Shown: positions 53,271 through 61,404 of the stretch, piece by piece
How positions within the stretch are numbered: the first letter of the stretch is position 1
How the letters are laid out: each line of letters begins with the position of its first letter
Assembly: GCA_021324015.1 (NCBI GenBank)
Contig: JAJPJX010000071.1
Span: 18,414 to 82,413, forward strand
DNA: 64,000 nt
Direction: 5' to 3'
Source of the DNA: Solibacteraceae bacterium
Lineage (GTDB): Bacteria; Acidobacteriota; Terriglobia; Bryobacterales; Bryobacteraceae
Position numbers and translations under genes: made by a program
Notes under the pieces: generated by a model
The model's database searches: none
The model's input: the letters and a program-made list of their open reading frames with translations, nothing else
What the model was told of the DNA's origin: nothing

Positions 53271-54623
53271 ATGTCGCAGTTGGACGAGGCGATCACCCGT
53301 TACAATAAACTTCTTGAAAGTGGCCCTTACCGGGACCTGGATTGGGCCGAGGAACTCCAGCACCGGATGGAGAGCCATCAGCTGTCGACTGGTGGACGCC
53401 TGATTTGCCCTTTCCTCCGGCCCAACTTTCTCACCCGCCGCCAGTTCGACAGTCTGGTCAAGTCCGGGGAGGCCCTGATTTCCGCCATCGATCGCATGCA
53501 GCAGATGGTTCTTTCGAACCAAGCACTGCTGGCGCGCATGGAACTGCTGCCTGCGGAGAAGATGCTGGCTTCCATCGAACCCGGCTACCAGGTGCCGGAG
53601 GTGGCTTCGCGGCTGGATACCCACCTCTGCAACGGTTCCCTGCATTTTGTGCAGTATAACGCCGATTCCCCCACCGGTGCGGCATACGCGGAAGTCCTCT
53701 CCGAGCTGTTTTATGACGTGCCTCCCCTCAAGGAGTTACGTAAGCGCTATCCGATGACGCGCATCGGCGGCAAGCGCCACCTGCTGGCTGCCTTGTTGAA
53801 GGCGTACAAACAGTTCGGCGGCCAGCGGAAACCCAACATCGCCATTCTCGAATTCCGCCAGCCCTACAACAGTGGGCCTAGCGAGTACGAATTGTTCCGC
53901 GATTCGTTCCGCGAGGAGGGGTACGCCGTCGAGATCGTCTCCCCCGATCAGCTCGAATACCGCAACCGGGTGCTCCGTAAGGGACACTTCACCATCGACC
54001 TGGTGTATCGCCGGATCAGCGTGCATGAATTTCTGCTGCGGTTCGACCTTACACACCCCCTGGTGCAAGCCTACCGGGACCGGGCGGTGTGCGTGGTGAA
54101 CAGCTTTCGCGCCGAACTGGCGCACAAAAAGGCCATGTTCGGCCTCCTCACGGATGAGACGCTTACTGCTCGGTTCCCGGCCGCGGAGCGTAAGGCGATC
54201 CGCGAGCACGTGCCCTGGACCCGCCTGGTCACGGCGACGAAGACCACCTACCGGGATCAGTCCGTCGACCTGCCCGAATTCATTGCCCAGAACCGGGAGC
54301 GCCTGGTCTTGAAGCCCAACGACGATTACAGTGACCAGCACAGCTTTTTCGGCTGGGAACTGGAGGACAACGCTTGGGAGCGGGCTCTGAAGCAGGCCAC
54401 GCGCTTCCCCTACGTGGTCCAGGAAAAGGTCGACCCCGTGCGGTCTGTCTTTCCGCTGGTCACCTACGGACATCTCGAGTTCAAGGAAATGCAGGTGGAT
54501 CTGCACCCGCACGCGTATCTGGGCAAAGTGCTGGGATGTTTCAGTTGGCTTTCGACAGGCGGCTCGGGATTCTCCTCCACCGCCGGCATGGCCCCCACCT
54601 ACCTGCTGGATAACAGCAAGTAA
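53271..54623 (+). CDS. ATP-grasp-like protein of unknown substrate (glutathionylspermidine synthase-type fold)
   Basis: 450 residues, soluble. The C-terminal region has KPNDDYSDQHSFFGWELEDN (about 345), FPYVVQEKVDP (about 380) and GSGFSSTAGMAPTYLL (about 430), the pattern of circularly permuted ATP-grasp enzymes that make amide bonds. N-terminal NADSPTGAAYAEVL (about 127) matches the pre-ATP-grasp domain. The N terminus itself (1-60) is helical. Its partner substrate cannot be read from the neighbours: a reduced ABC protein lies convergent 12 nt away. The call is by motif resemblance. Confidence 0.65.
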   Translation: MSQLDEAITRYNKLLESGPYRDLDWAEELQHRMESHQLSTGGRLICPFLRPNFLTRRQFDSLVKSGEALISAIDRMQQMVLSNQALLARMELLPAEKMLASIEPGYQVPEVASRLDTHLCNGSLHFVQYNADSPTGAAYAEVLSELFYDVPPLKELRKRYPMTRIGGKRHLLAALLKAYKQFGGQRKPNIAILEFRQPYNSGPSEYELFRDSFREEGYAVEIVSPDQLEYRNRVLRKGHFTIDLVYRRISVHEFLLRFDLTHPLVQAYRDRAVCVVNSFRAELAHKKAMFGLLTDETLTARFPAAERKAIREHVPWTRLVTATKTTYRDQSVDLPEFIAQNRERLVLKPNDDYSDQHSFFGWELEDNAWERALKQATRFPYVVQEKVDPVRSVFPLVTYGHLEFKEMQVDLHPHAYLGKVLGCFSWLSTGGSGFSSTAGMAPTYLLDNSK

Positions 54624-54635
54624 CCCCGTCCCGCG

Positions 54636-55568
54636 TCAGCGCTCCACGCTAGCCGTAGCATGAAGGTTCGCCACGCCGGCCGTGTAGCGCACATCCGTTA
54701 CTGAAAACGCCACGGCATCCTCCAACCAGTCGTGCCAGGTTCCATCCGGGTCGTGCGAAGCTACCGTCAGCGTGTATTCCTGCGGGCACAACTCGCAGCG
54801 GAATGCGAACCGCACTGTCAACGTCTCCCCGGCCGCGCAAGGCCCCACCCGAAGCTTCTCCAGCTCTGTGTTCGTACCGTAGACGTTCAGCCCGATCCGG
54901 CTGCGGATCAGCATGCCGATCACCGGGTCGTCCACGGGCTGGCGAAACCGCACTACGACCCGCACGCTCACTAGTTCGCCGCTGCGGCAGACCAGGGTGG
55001 GCTGGCCGGATTCCCCTTGGACCTCCACCCGCAGCACCTCGGCCCGGCCGTCTCCCCGCCGCACCAGTGGTGCAAGAGGCGCCGCCAGGCTGTTGCCCCA
55101 CGTCCGCAGGCGTTCGGCAATGTGGCGGCGGTAAGCTGTCAGGATCTCCGCGGGATCGCCCCTGCCTGCCAGGCGGCCCTCCCGCAGCCACCAGATTTCG
55201 TCGCACCACCGAGCCAGGAGTTCCTCTTCGTGCGACACCAGTAGCACGGTCGTTCCGGTGCGCCGCAGCCGTTCGATGGCGATGGCGGCGCGCTCCCGCA
55301 CCAGGCGGTCCTGCCGGGCCAGTGCGTGTTCCAGCAGCAGGAGCCCGACGGGCGCCAGGTTGAGGGCGTCGTCCGGGCCCAGCAGGCGGCGTGCTGCCGG
55401 CCCCTCGACCGTTCCCGAGGAGGGTGCCTCCTGGCCCGCCGCCAGCCGCAGCAGCCGGCCCTTCCCCGCCCCGTTCTCCCCCACAATCCCGATCACCACC
55501 CCATCCGGCGCAGCCGCCTCGAACCCTGCGAGCGGGGGACAAACTACTTGCCGAAACGCGATCGCCAT
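54636..55568 (-). CDS. Wzt-like ABC protein with a much reduced nucleotide-binding domain
   Basis: 310 residues. Residues 30-37 read GENGAGKG, a Walker A without the usual Ser/Thr after Lys. Walker B comes only about 44 residues later as LLLLEHAL, where LLLLDE is expected, so the Q-loop, helical subdomain and LSGGQ signature are absent. The H-loop (VLLVSHEEELLARWCDEIWW, about 108-127) remains. Residues about 175-305 form a beta-sandwich like the C-terminal glycan-binding domain of Wzt. No membrane partner is near. Start ATG 55568 (or 55571), 7 nt from TATTCT. Divergent from the methyltransferase. Likely non-transporting; function unknown. Confidence 0.65.
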   Translation of the reverse strand: MAIAFRQVVCPPLAGFEAAAPDGVVIGIVGENGAGKGRLLRLAAGQEAPSSGTVEGPAARRLLGPDDALNLAPVGLLLLEHALARQDRLVRERAAIAIERLRRTGTTVLLVSHEEELLARWCDEIWWLREGRLAGRGDPAEILTAYRRHIAERLRTWGNSLAAPLAPLVRRGDGRAEVLRVEVQGESGQPTLVCRSGELVSVRVVVRFRQPVDDPVIGMLIRSRIGLNVYGTNTELEKLRVGPCAAGETLTVRFAFRCELCPQEYTLTVASHDPDGTWHDWLEDAVAFSVTDVRYTAGVANLHATASVER

Positions 55569-55574
55569 CATCGA

Positions 55575-55581
55575 TAGAATA
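55575..55581. promoter_or_regulatory. overlapping divergent -10 hexamers (bidirectional promoter)
   Basis: TAGAAT on the plus strand (55575-55580, 11 nt before the methyltransferase ATG) and TATTCT on the minus strand (55576-55581, 7 nt before the ABC-like gene's ATG) share five base pairs. Only 23 nt separate the two start codons. Confidence 0.6.
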
Positions 55582-55591
55582 CCGGGTAGGC

Positions 55592-56890
55592 ATGGAAGAT
55601 CCCAAAATCCTGCGGCAGATGCGCGAGGAATGGAACGAGCGCGCCTGCGAAGACGCAAACTATTACGTGGCATTCGGCCGCCGCGGCCAGGAAGACGAGG
55701 AATTTTTCTCCACCGCCGCCGACGTAGTGCGCAGCCTGGAAGCCGAACTCAAGCGGCTGCCGGCCTGCCCGGAAGGCTGGGCTGCGCTCGAAATAGGCTG
55801 CGGCCCCGGCCGGCTCATGCGCCCCATGAGCCGCCACTTTCGTGAAATCCACGGAGTGGATGTCTCCGACCAGATGGTGCGGCTCGCCGAACAGAAACTG
55901 CGCGGCATCCCCCACGCCCGCGCTCACGTCACTTCGGATTCCTCGCTCGGCATGTTAGCGGACGACTCCTTCGACTTCGTTTACTCCTACGCTGTCTTCC
56001 AGCACATTCCCAGCCGCGAGGTGGTGCTGCAGTATCTTCGCGAAGCGCGCCGCGTACTTCGCCCGGACGGCATTCTCCGCTGCCAGATTAACGGCCTGCC
56101 CGAGCAGGCGGCGCGCTACACCACCTGGTCCGGCGTGCGCATCCCCGCCGCCGATGTAGTCGAACTCGCGCGCCGCCACGACTTCCAGCTTCTCGCGCTC
56201 GAAGGCGTTTCCACACAATACATGTGGACCACCTGGCGGAAAAAGCCCGCCGGCTGGCGGGAGTCCCTGCGCGGGCGTGCAGTCTCCCCATCCGCGCGTA
56301 TCCGCAACATCAGCAACGCGCACTCCGGTGAGCCGCTCGTGCCCGCCGAGGGGCCCATGGCGGCCGCCTCTCTGTGGATCGAACAGCTCCCCGAGGACTG
56401 CGACCTGATCGATCTGGTGGTGACTATAGATGGAAAGCCGGGACGGCTCGGCTATCTCGGGCCGCCGGCCTGGGACGGCATCCATCAGCTAAACGTCGCG
56501 CTCCCGCCGCAGACCCGTAGCGGCCTGGTTCCCTTAGTACTCCATTGGCTGGACGCTCCCCTGTCCCCGCCCGCTTGGCTGCGGGTTATCCCAGCCGGCC
56601 CCGCGGTTCCGCGTGTGTGCTCTGTCACCGACGGTGTCAACTTGCTCTCGGGAACGCGAATTGAGAGCGGCTCTGTGAAAGTCACCCTGGAAGAAGTGGC
56701 CCATCCCGAGTGGTTCGAGGCCACCATGGACGGGCTGCCCGTCCGGGAGATCGATTTCTTCTGTACCGACCCGTTGACCCGGCGATTCGAAGTCAATTTC
56801 CGGCTGCCGGAGGAACTCGCGTCCGGTGGCCACCTCTTGCACATGCGGCTCGGGAAGCGCGAGTTCGCCCCGGTTTCGTTGCGGGTCTGA
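55592..56890 (+). CDS. SAM-dependent methyltransferase with an extra C-terminal beta domain
   Basis: 432 residues. N-terminal class I methyltransferase: ALEIGCGPGRLMRPM (SAM-binding Gly loop, about residue 68), IHGVDVSDQMVRLAE (acidic loop), DDSFDFVYSYAVFQHIP (about 127). Residues about 220-432 are a beta-rich region containing DGKPGRLGYLGPPAWDGIHQ and then LNVALPPQ, similar in pattern to the TIGR03437 repeats of the neighbouring exported protein. No signal peptide is visible. It probably methylates a surface-glycan or lipid-linked substrate by analogy with Wzt/methyltransferase pairs. Longer frame to 55391 covers the divergent gene and is not used. Confidence 0.78.
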   Translation: MEDPKILRQMREEWNERACEDANYYVAFGRRGQEDEEFFSTAADVVRSLEAELKRLPACPEGWAALEIGCGPGRLMRPMSRHFREIHGVDVSDQMVRLAEQKLRGIPHARAHVTSDSSLGMLADDSFDFVYSYAVFQHIPSREVVLQYLREARRVLRPDGILRCQINGLPEQAARYTTWSGVRIPAADVVELARRHDFQLLALEGVSTQYMWTTWRKKPAGWRESLRGRAVSPSARIRNISNAHSGEPLVPAEGPMAAASLWIEQLPEDCDLIDLVVTIDGKPGRLGYLGPPAWDGIHQLNVALPPQTRSGLVPLVLHWLDAPLSPPAWLRVIPAGPAVPRVCSVTDGVNLLSGTRIESGSVKVTLEEVAHPEWFEATMDGLPVREIDFFCTDPLTRRFEVNFRLPEELASGGHLLHMRLGKREFAPVSLRV

Positions 56891-56932
56891 CCCACTGCGG
56901 CGTTGCGCACACCCGCAGCGGTCCAGGCGCAC

Positions 56933-59023
56933 CTATTGCGTCACCGTAAAAACGCTCATCATGGGCGGCGCTACAATCACGGACGCGCCGTTCGGCCCCT
57001 GCACTCGAATCAGCCGCTGTCCTGCCGCGGCCGAAGCAGCGATCTGCACCTGGGCGGTCAGTTGCGTCCCCGCCGTGTTCACCTGAATGCCGCTGACGCT
57101 GATTGACGGATCGGGCTGCCCGATCGGGCTGGCGTGGATTCCCTCCCCGTGATCATCGCCCTTGCCCGGCATGCCCAGGCTGTAGAACGCCACGCTCGTC
57201 ACGCCGCTCAGGTTCTGCCCGTTGACCACCAGCGTGAAGTTCGTTCCAATTTTGGCGGAAGCCGGCGAAAAAGACATAACTACCGGCATGTTGAAGGCGT
57301 GGTCGTGGTCCGAATGGTCGTCGTCGTTATCGCCTTGGTTGGGAGGGCTGGCGACCGCGTTGATTCGCCCGGTCACTTTGTTGCTGGCCAGGTCCACCAG
57401 AACCACCGTCCCGGTCCCCTGATTCGTCACCAGCAGCAGGTTGTCCCTGGTGTCCACCGCCAGCGCCCGCGCGCCCAGATCCACCTTCACCGTGGTAGGC
57501 GTTGCGCTGATGCTGCCGCTGGCAAGCACGGAGACCGGCACCGCCGTGACCGAACCGCCTGCCTGGTTGGCGAAATACACTGTGGACCCGTTAACCGCCA
57601 AGTCGCTGGATCCGCCTGAGCGGGCTGGATTCACATTGACGATCGTGGTGTTCGCGGTCGTGAGGTTGACGATCACGACCTGGCCGCTGGGCGACTGGCT
57701 CGGCTCGGTCACCACGGCCAGGTTCAGGGAGGGAATAATCTGGATGGCTTCCGGCCGAGCGTTCATCCCCAAGCCGATGGTCTTGAGCACCGTGCCGGTC
57801 CCCAGGTCGATCTGGCTGATGGTGCCGTCGTTCTCATTGGTCACAAAAGCATGGCCCGTGCCGTCCAAAGCCACGGCCCGCGGCGCCTTCCCCACCGCGG
57901 TCACCATGCCCGCTTTCAGCGCGGTCATATCCACGAACGTCACCGAATCTGAGCCCTGGTTCACCGCCAGCGCGGTGGTATTCCAGATGGCCACGCTGAC
58001 CGGACTCATCCCCACCGCCACCTCGCCAGTCACCGCATACTTCGTAAGGTCCAGCACGGCTACCTTATTGGTTCCCTGCTCGGCCACCACGGCTGCCGTG
58101 CCGGCGGCGTTCACGGCGATCGCTATGGGCCGGGAACCATCCATCAGGGAGATGACATGCGTGACGGCCTTCTGTTGCACGTCCAGCACGCGCACCACGT
58201 CGTCATATTCGTCCGCCACTAGGGCCAGGCTGGTGCCCGGCACATAAGCGATGCTGGCGATGGCGCGGTTTGGCATCTGGTTATCGGCATCCGCCGGGAA
58301 GGCGCCCTCGCCGTGCCGCGGCACGATCATGGTTTCCACCACGTTGCTCGCCACCCCCCCGGACTCCAGTTCCACTTCCACGCGGCCAGCGCCGTCCAAA
58401 TCACTGGTCAACTGCACGTTGACTTGCTGCAACCCCGGAAAACCGGGTGCCGGCCCGAAATACTGCACCGGCACCGCCACGCCGCCAATGCGCACTGTGG
58501 GTGCGGTCTTGCGGTCGAGTCCGGTAGCGAAGATCGCCAGAAAAGTCGGTGAGCCATTGGTGGTCACGCTGTACACACCACCGGCAAACGTCGCGGCGTT
58601 GAGAATGGCGCCATCCCCGCTGCCGGTGGCCGAGAGCGCGAAGATGCCTGGCGCCGCCGCGGACGCGATCTGGATCGTGGTGGTGAAAGTCCCCGTGGGT
58701 GAGGTCAGCGTCACGGCCGCCGGTCCGGGCGCGACGGATGTGTCGATCTGAGCATTGATCTGAGTCGGGGAGACGTAAAACAAAGGCGAAGCCACCCCCC
58801 CGATCGTTAGGGTCACGCCTCCCAGGGTCCGCGGCAAAGAGTTGGCGCTCGCGGCCGAGGCTGTCGTGTTCGTAAGGTTCGATCCAAACACCGAAATGAT
58901 CGAACCGGCGGCGAAACTGGTGTTTTCGGAGAAAGAAGCTGCATTCATAATACGCAGCGATTGCCCCCGTGCGGGGGAGTGGAGCAATGTAACTATGGAC
59001 AGAGTGAAGAGTAGTTTTTTCAC
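56933..59023 (-). CDS. exported beta-propeller protein with TIGR03437 repeats
   Basis: 696 residues. Signal peptide KKLLFTLSIVTLLHSPARG, then two TIGR03437 units (IMNAASFSENTSFAAGSIIS ... YVSPTQINAQ near 30-120; VRIGGVAVPVQYFGPAPGFP near 190-230). TIGR03437 is a domain family typical of Solibacter. A YVTN-type seven-bladed propeller follows (about 260-560; blades such as AVVAEQGTNKVAVLDL and AFVTNENDGTISQIDL), and then a His/Asp-rich linker (DNDDDHSDHDHAF) and an IPT-like domain. GTG at 59023 has GGAGGG upstream. Probably a secreted or surface protein. Confidence 0.88.
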   Translation of the reverse strand: MKKLLFTLSIVTLLHSPARGQSLRIMNAASFSENTSFAAGSIISVFGSNLTNTTASAASANSLPRTLGGVTLTIGGVASPLFYVSPTQINAQIDTSVAPGPAAVTLTSPTGTFTTTIQIASAAAPGIFALSATGSGDGAILNAATFAGGVYSVTTNGSPTFLAIFATGLDRKTAPTVRIGGVAVPVQYFGPAPGFPGLQQVNVQLTSDLDGAGRVEVELESGGVASNVVETMIVPRHGEGAFPADADNQMPNRAIASIAYVPGTSLALVADEYDDVVRVLDVQQKAVTHVISLMDGSRPIAIAVNAAGTAAVVAEQGTNKVAVLDLTKYAVTGEVAVGMSPVSVAIWNTTALAVNQGSDSVTFVDMTALKAGMVTAVGKAPRAVALDGTGHAFVTNENDGTISQIDLGTGTVLKTIGLGMNARPEAIQIIPSLNLAVVTEPSQSPSGQVVIVNLTTANTTIVNVNPARSGGSSDLAVNGSTVYFANQAGGSVTAVPVSVLASGSISATPTTVKVDLGARALAVDTRDNLLLVTNQGTGTVVLVDLASNKVTGRINAVASPPNQGDNDDDHSDHDHAFNMPVVMSFSPASAKIGTNFTLVVNGQNLSGVTSVAFYSLGMPGKGDDHGEGIHASPIGQPDPSISVSGIQVNTAGTQLTAQVQIAASAAAGQRLIRVQGPNGASVIVAPPMMSVFTVTQ

Positions 59024-59140
59024 GTTTCCCTCCGACGAAGTCGCATCTGTCAAGAAGTTCGCGGCTTTGTCGCAGGGCAAATGCAGGTAGGCTGCCAACC
59101 CGCTGCAGCCGGGATCGGCTTCAGTGCGTTCCCGCCCGGT

Positions 59141-60289
59141 TCACAGAATTTCCAACAGCACCCAGCCGGGCAGCGTCGCCGGTTTGTTGTTCAGGAAGAC
59201 GACCTTTCGGGTCTTCGGGAAGGGGAGGGTGGAGCTCAAGGCCCGGCTGTAGAGCGAGAGGTGCCCCAGCACTTGCCGGTACTCCGGATCGGCCGTATCC
59301 AACCAGGCGCTCTTACCCAGCAGCCCGCTCCCCCATCCCAGAGAAAGCAGGCAGCTTCCGGCCTGCCGCGCCTCGGCCAGTTTCTGCTCCAGTGCTTCGA
59401 TCTGCACCCCCAACAGGGACAGCCCGGCCCAGGCCGCATATTGCTTGTGCAGGGCCAGCAGCTTGGCCGCATAGTCGTTGGCGGCGTCAAAGATCCGCGC
59501 GCGGCTGAACGACTCCTGCCAGCGCACCATCCGTCGCACATCGGGCTGCAGGAAGAAGTTGTGCTCCCGCCAGTCCCCTTCGAAAGAGACGCCGGGCATC
59601 GCCATTTCCGCGAACACCGGCGTGCTCTCCTCTGGCTTGGCGCCGTCTACGGCCCCGCGCGGGCTCAGCTTCCAGCCCAGCGCGTAGGACCCGGCTCCCC
59701 GCGCTTGCAGGGTCGAGACCCGCAGAAGATAAATCTTGAACTGCGCGTTGCTGACTGCGGCTGAATCGGAGGTGCTCACCAGCCGCATGCGATCCGCTCC
59801 GGCCGGTCCCAGGGCCTGTTCTTCCAGGCTCTCCGCCGGACGCCGCGGTGGGCGCTCTCCCTCAAGCCGGGCGGCCACTTCCCGCAGCATGTTGCTTCTC
59901 CAGTTGGCTGCCAGCATGCCCGTACGCAGAGCGCCTTTGATCGCCGCGCCGGGCAAATAGGGGCCCGACGGGCCCGCAGCGAAGGTCGGGATGTGCAGGC
60001 TCTCTCCGGAGGCGCGGTTCCAGTAAGTGGAGTAGGCTGGCGACTCGAACGGAATCCGCCGGTCCGCGTAGTTCTGAGCAAAGCCGCCCCAGGAAGCGAA
60101 GTCCAGTTTCTCGGCCTTCTTGAGCTGTACCAGGTAGCCTTCCAGCCGCGGCCCCTTCGCCAGCAGCCGGAAAATGCGCCGCTGATCCAGGACGTTTACC
60201 TGGTCTTTCCACACCATGTAGTCGATCGGCGCCAGTTTGCGTCCGTCCCCTACCAGCAGCGGAGTGAGGCATGTCACCCGGTATCTCAT
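59141..60289 (-). CDS. csm5: type III-A CRISPR RAMP protein Csm5
   Basis: 382 residues, RAMP fold. It caps the crRNA 3'-proximal end of the Csm effector. RVTCLTPLLVGDGRKLAPID and VNVLDQRRIFRLLAK (opening) are characteristic of Csm5; GPYLPGAAIKGALRTGM (about 108-124) is the Gly-rich RAMP loop, and a late RKVVFLNNKPATLPGWVLL ends the protein. Overlaps the csm4 stop (ATGA). It is the last gene of the operon; no csm6/card nuclease follows it before the propeller gene. Confidence 0.9.
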   Translation of the reverse strand: MRYRVTCLTPLLVGDGRKLAPIDYMVWKDQVNVLDQRRIFRLLAKGPRLEGYLVQLKKAEKLDFASWGGFAQNYADRRIPFESPAYSTYWNRASGESLHIPTFAAGPSGPYLPGAAIKGALRTGMLAANWRSNMLREVAARLEGERPPRRPAESLEEQALGPAGADRMRLVSTSDSAAVSNAQFKIYLLRVSTLQARGAGSYALGWKLSPRGAVDGAKPEESTPVFAEMAMPGVSFEGDWREHNFFLQPDVRRMVRWQESFSRARIFDAANDYAAKLLALHKQYAAWAGLSLLGVQIEALEQKLAEARQAGSCLLSLGWGSGLLGKSAWLDTADPEYRQVLGHLSLYSRALSSTLPFPKTRKVVFLNNKPATLPGWVLLEIL

Positions 60290-61404
60290 GGCGTCACCTG
60301 CCCGGGAAGAGGGATCGCCAGCGCGGAACCCATGCGAAAAACCGGGTGCGGAAAATCGTCCGGCGCCACGTCCGTCGCCACACCCCGGATGTGCTCACCG
60401 GCGACCACCACCGATCCTTCGGCTACCATCTGCAACTGCTTCTTTAGCGCCCCCGAGCCCGCCGGGCTATCCACCCGCCCGCCGCGCGTGACCACGCTGT
60501 AATTTCCTCTCCGCCAATCCACGGCGTCCTCTGCCGCGGGCGTGAAGAGGGAAAGCAGCCAGTGCGCGGTCAGGGCACTCGCGGGCGCCTGCGCAGCCGG
60601 TGCCGCACTCTCCGGCGCGGGTTCGCCCGTGCCTTCCACCGGTTGCGGCACTGCCCCTTCTGGAGGCGCCGCCGGCGGTGCGGACGCGGGGGCCGCCAAA
60701 ATCATCTCCGGCAACCAGCCTTCCACAAATTCCGGCTCTTCCGCGCGTCCCCAGCCGCGCGACCGCTCGCCGCCGAAGCCCGAATCCGCCAGCAGCCGCA
60801 AAGCGCTCCGCACCCGGCCGGACCAACGCTCCCGGGCATCTTCATCGGCGAACCATACCACTGCCCACAAACCCGCGCCCGGCCGGAATTCCACACACGC
60901 CGTGGTATGCCGGTCGGAGGCTCCCGAGAACCGGTCCACCGCGGCCGCTCCGCGCAGCGCCGTGCGGAAGGGCCCCGGCCGTCCGGCCGGCAGCAGGCAC
61001 TCGCTCAAGCCGTCCACCGTCCAGTGCTCCTCTTCCGGCACCTGCCCGGCCAGCAGCGCGCCAACCAGCCCCAGCGGAATAAAGCGGGCGCTCTTCCAGC
61101 GCACCTTGCTGGCCGCCACCGGACTGCCGCCCAGAGGCGGCCAAATGCTGCGCGGCGGAACCACGAACCCGACGTCGTCCAGGAACGGAAAGCAGGAACT
61201 GAATCGCACCGCCGCCCCCAGCGGGTTCCGTGCCGTCTCCTCCAGCCATTCGTCCAGGTGTCCCAGCCGCGCCAGCGCCGCCGTCACCGCCGCATATAGA
61301 GAGTCGCTATGGTAAATCGGGTCCACCCGGTTGCGTGCTCCCGAATCTGGTCCCGAGCGCCAGGGACCGGTGGGACGCAGTTTGACGACCAGCCCCGGGT
61401 TCAT
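60286..61404 (-). CDS. csm4: type III-A CRISPR RAMP protein Csm4 with a Pro/Ala-rich insert
   Basis: 372 residues, longer than the roughly 300 usual for Csm4. It binds the 5' tag of crRNA and contacts Cas10. VVKLRPTGPWRSGPDSG (start), YHSDSLYAAVTAALARLG (about 33) and ADSGFGGERSRGWGRAE (Gly-rich RAMP loop, about 215) are recognisable. Between about residues 240 and 290 lies a low-complexity insert very rich in Pro, Ala and Glu (PASAPPAAPPEGAVPQPVEG onward). ATG at 61404 (TAATG with csm3); the longer frame to 61653 overlaps csm3 and is rejected. Confidence 0.88.
   Translation of the reverse strand: MNPGLVVKLRPTGPWRSGPDSGARNRVDPIYHSDSLYAAVTAALARLGHLDEWLEETARNPLGAAVRFSSCFPFLDDVGFVVPPRSIWPPLGGSPVAASKVRWKSARFIPLGLVGALLAGQVPEEEHWTVDGLSECLLPAGRPGPFRTALRGAAAVDRFSGASDRHTTACVEFRPGAGLWAVVWFADEDARERWSGRVRSALRLLADSGFGGERSRGWGRAEEPEFVEGWLPEMILAAPASAPPAAPPEGAVPQPVEGTGEPAPESAAPAAQAPASALTAHWLLSLFTPAAEDAVDWRRGNYSVVTRGGRVDSPAGSGALKKQLQMVAEGSVVVAGEHIRGVATDVAPDDFPHPVFRMGSALAIPLPGQVTP

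Noticed and set aside
53035..53403. 122-residue open frame upstream of the ATP-grasp-like gene
   Set aside because: It overlaps the start of a better-supported gene by 133 nt, has no Shine-Dalgarno and no recognisable composition.
57441..58247. Plus-strand 268-codon open frame inside the propeller gene
   Set aside because: Antisense shadow of a repetitive Thr/Val/Gly-rich gene; no start signal and no recognisable domain.
59024..59140. CRISPR repeats or csm6 remnants downstream of csm5
   Set aside because: No repeated 25-40 nt units and no HEPN/CARF coding sequence are seen in the spacer.
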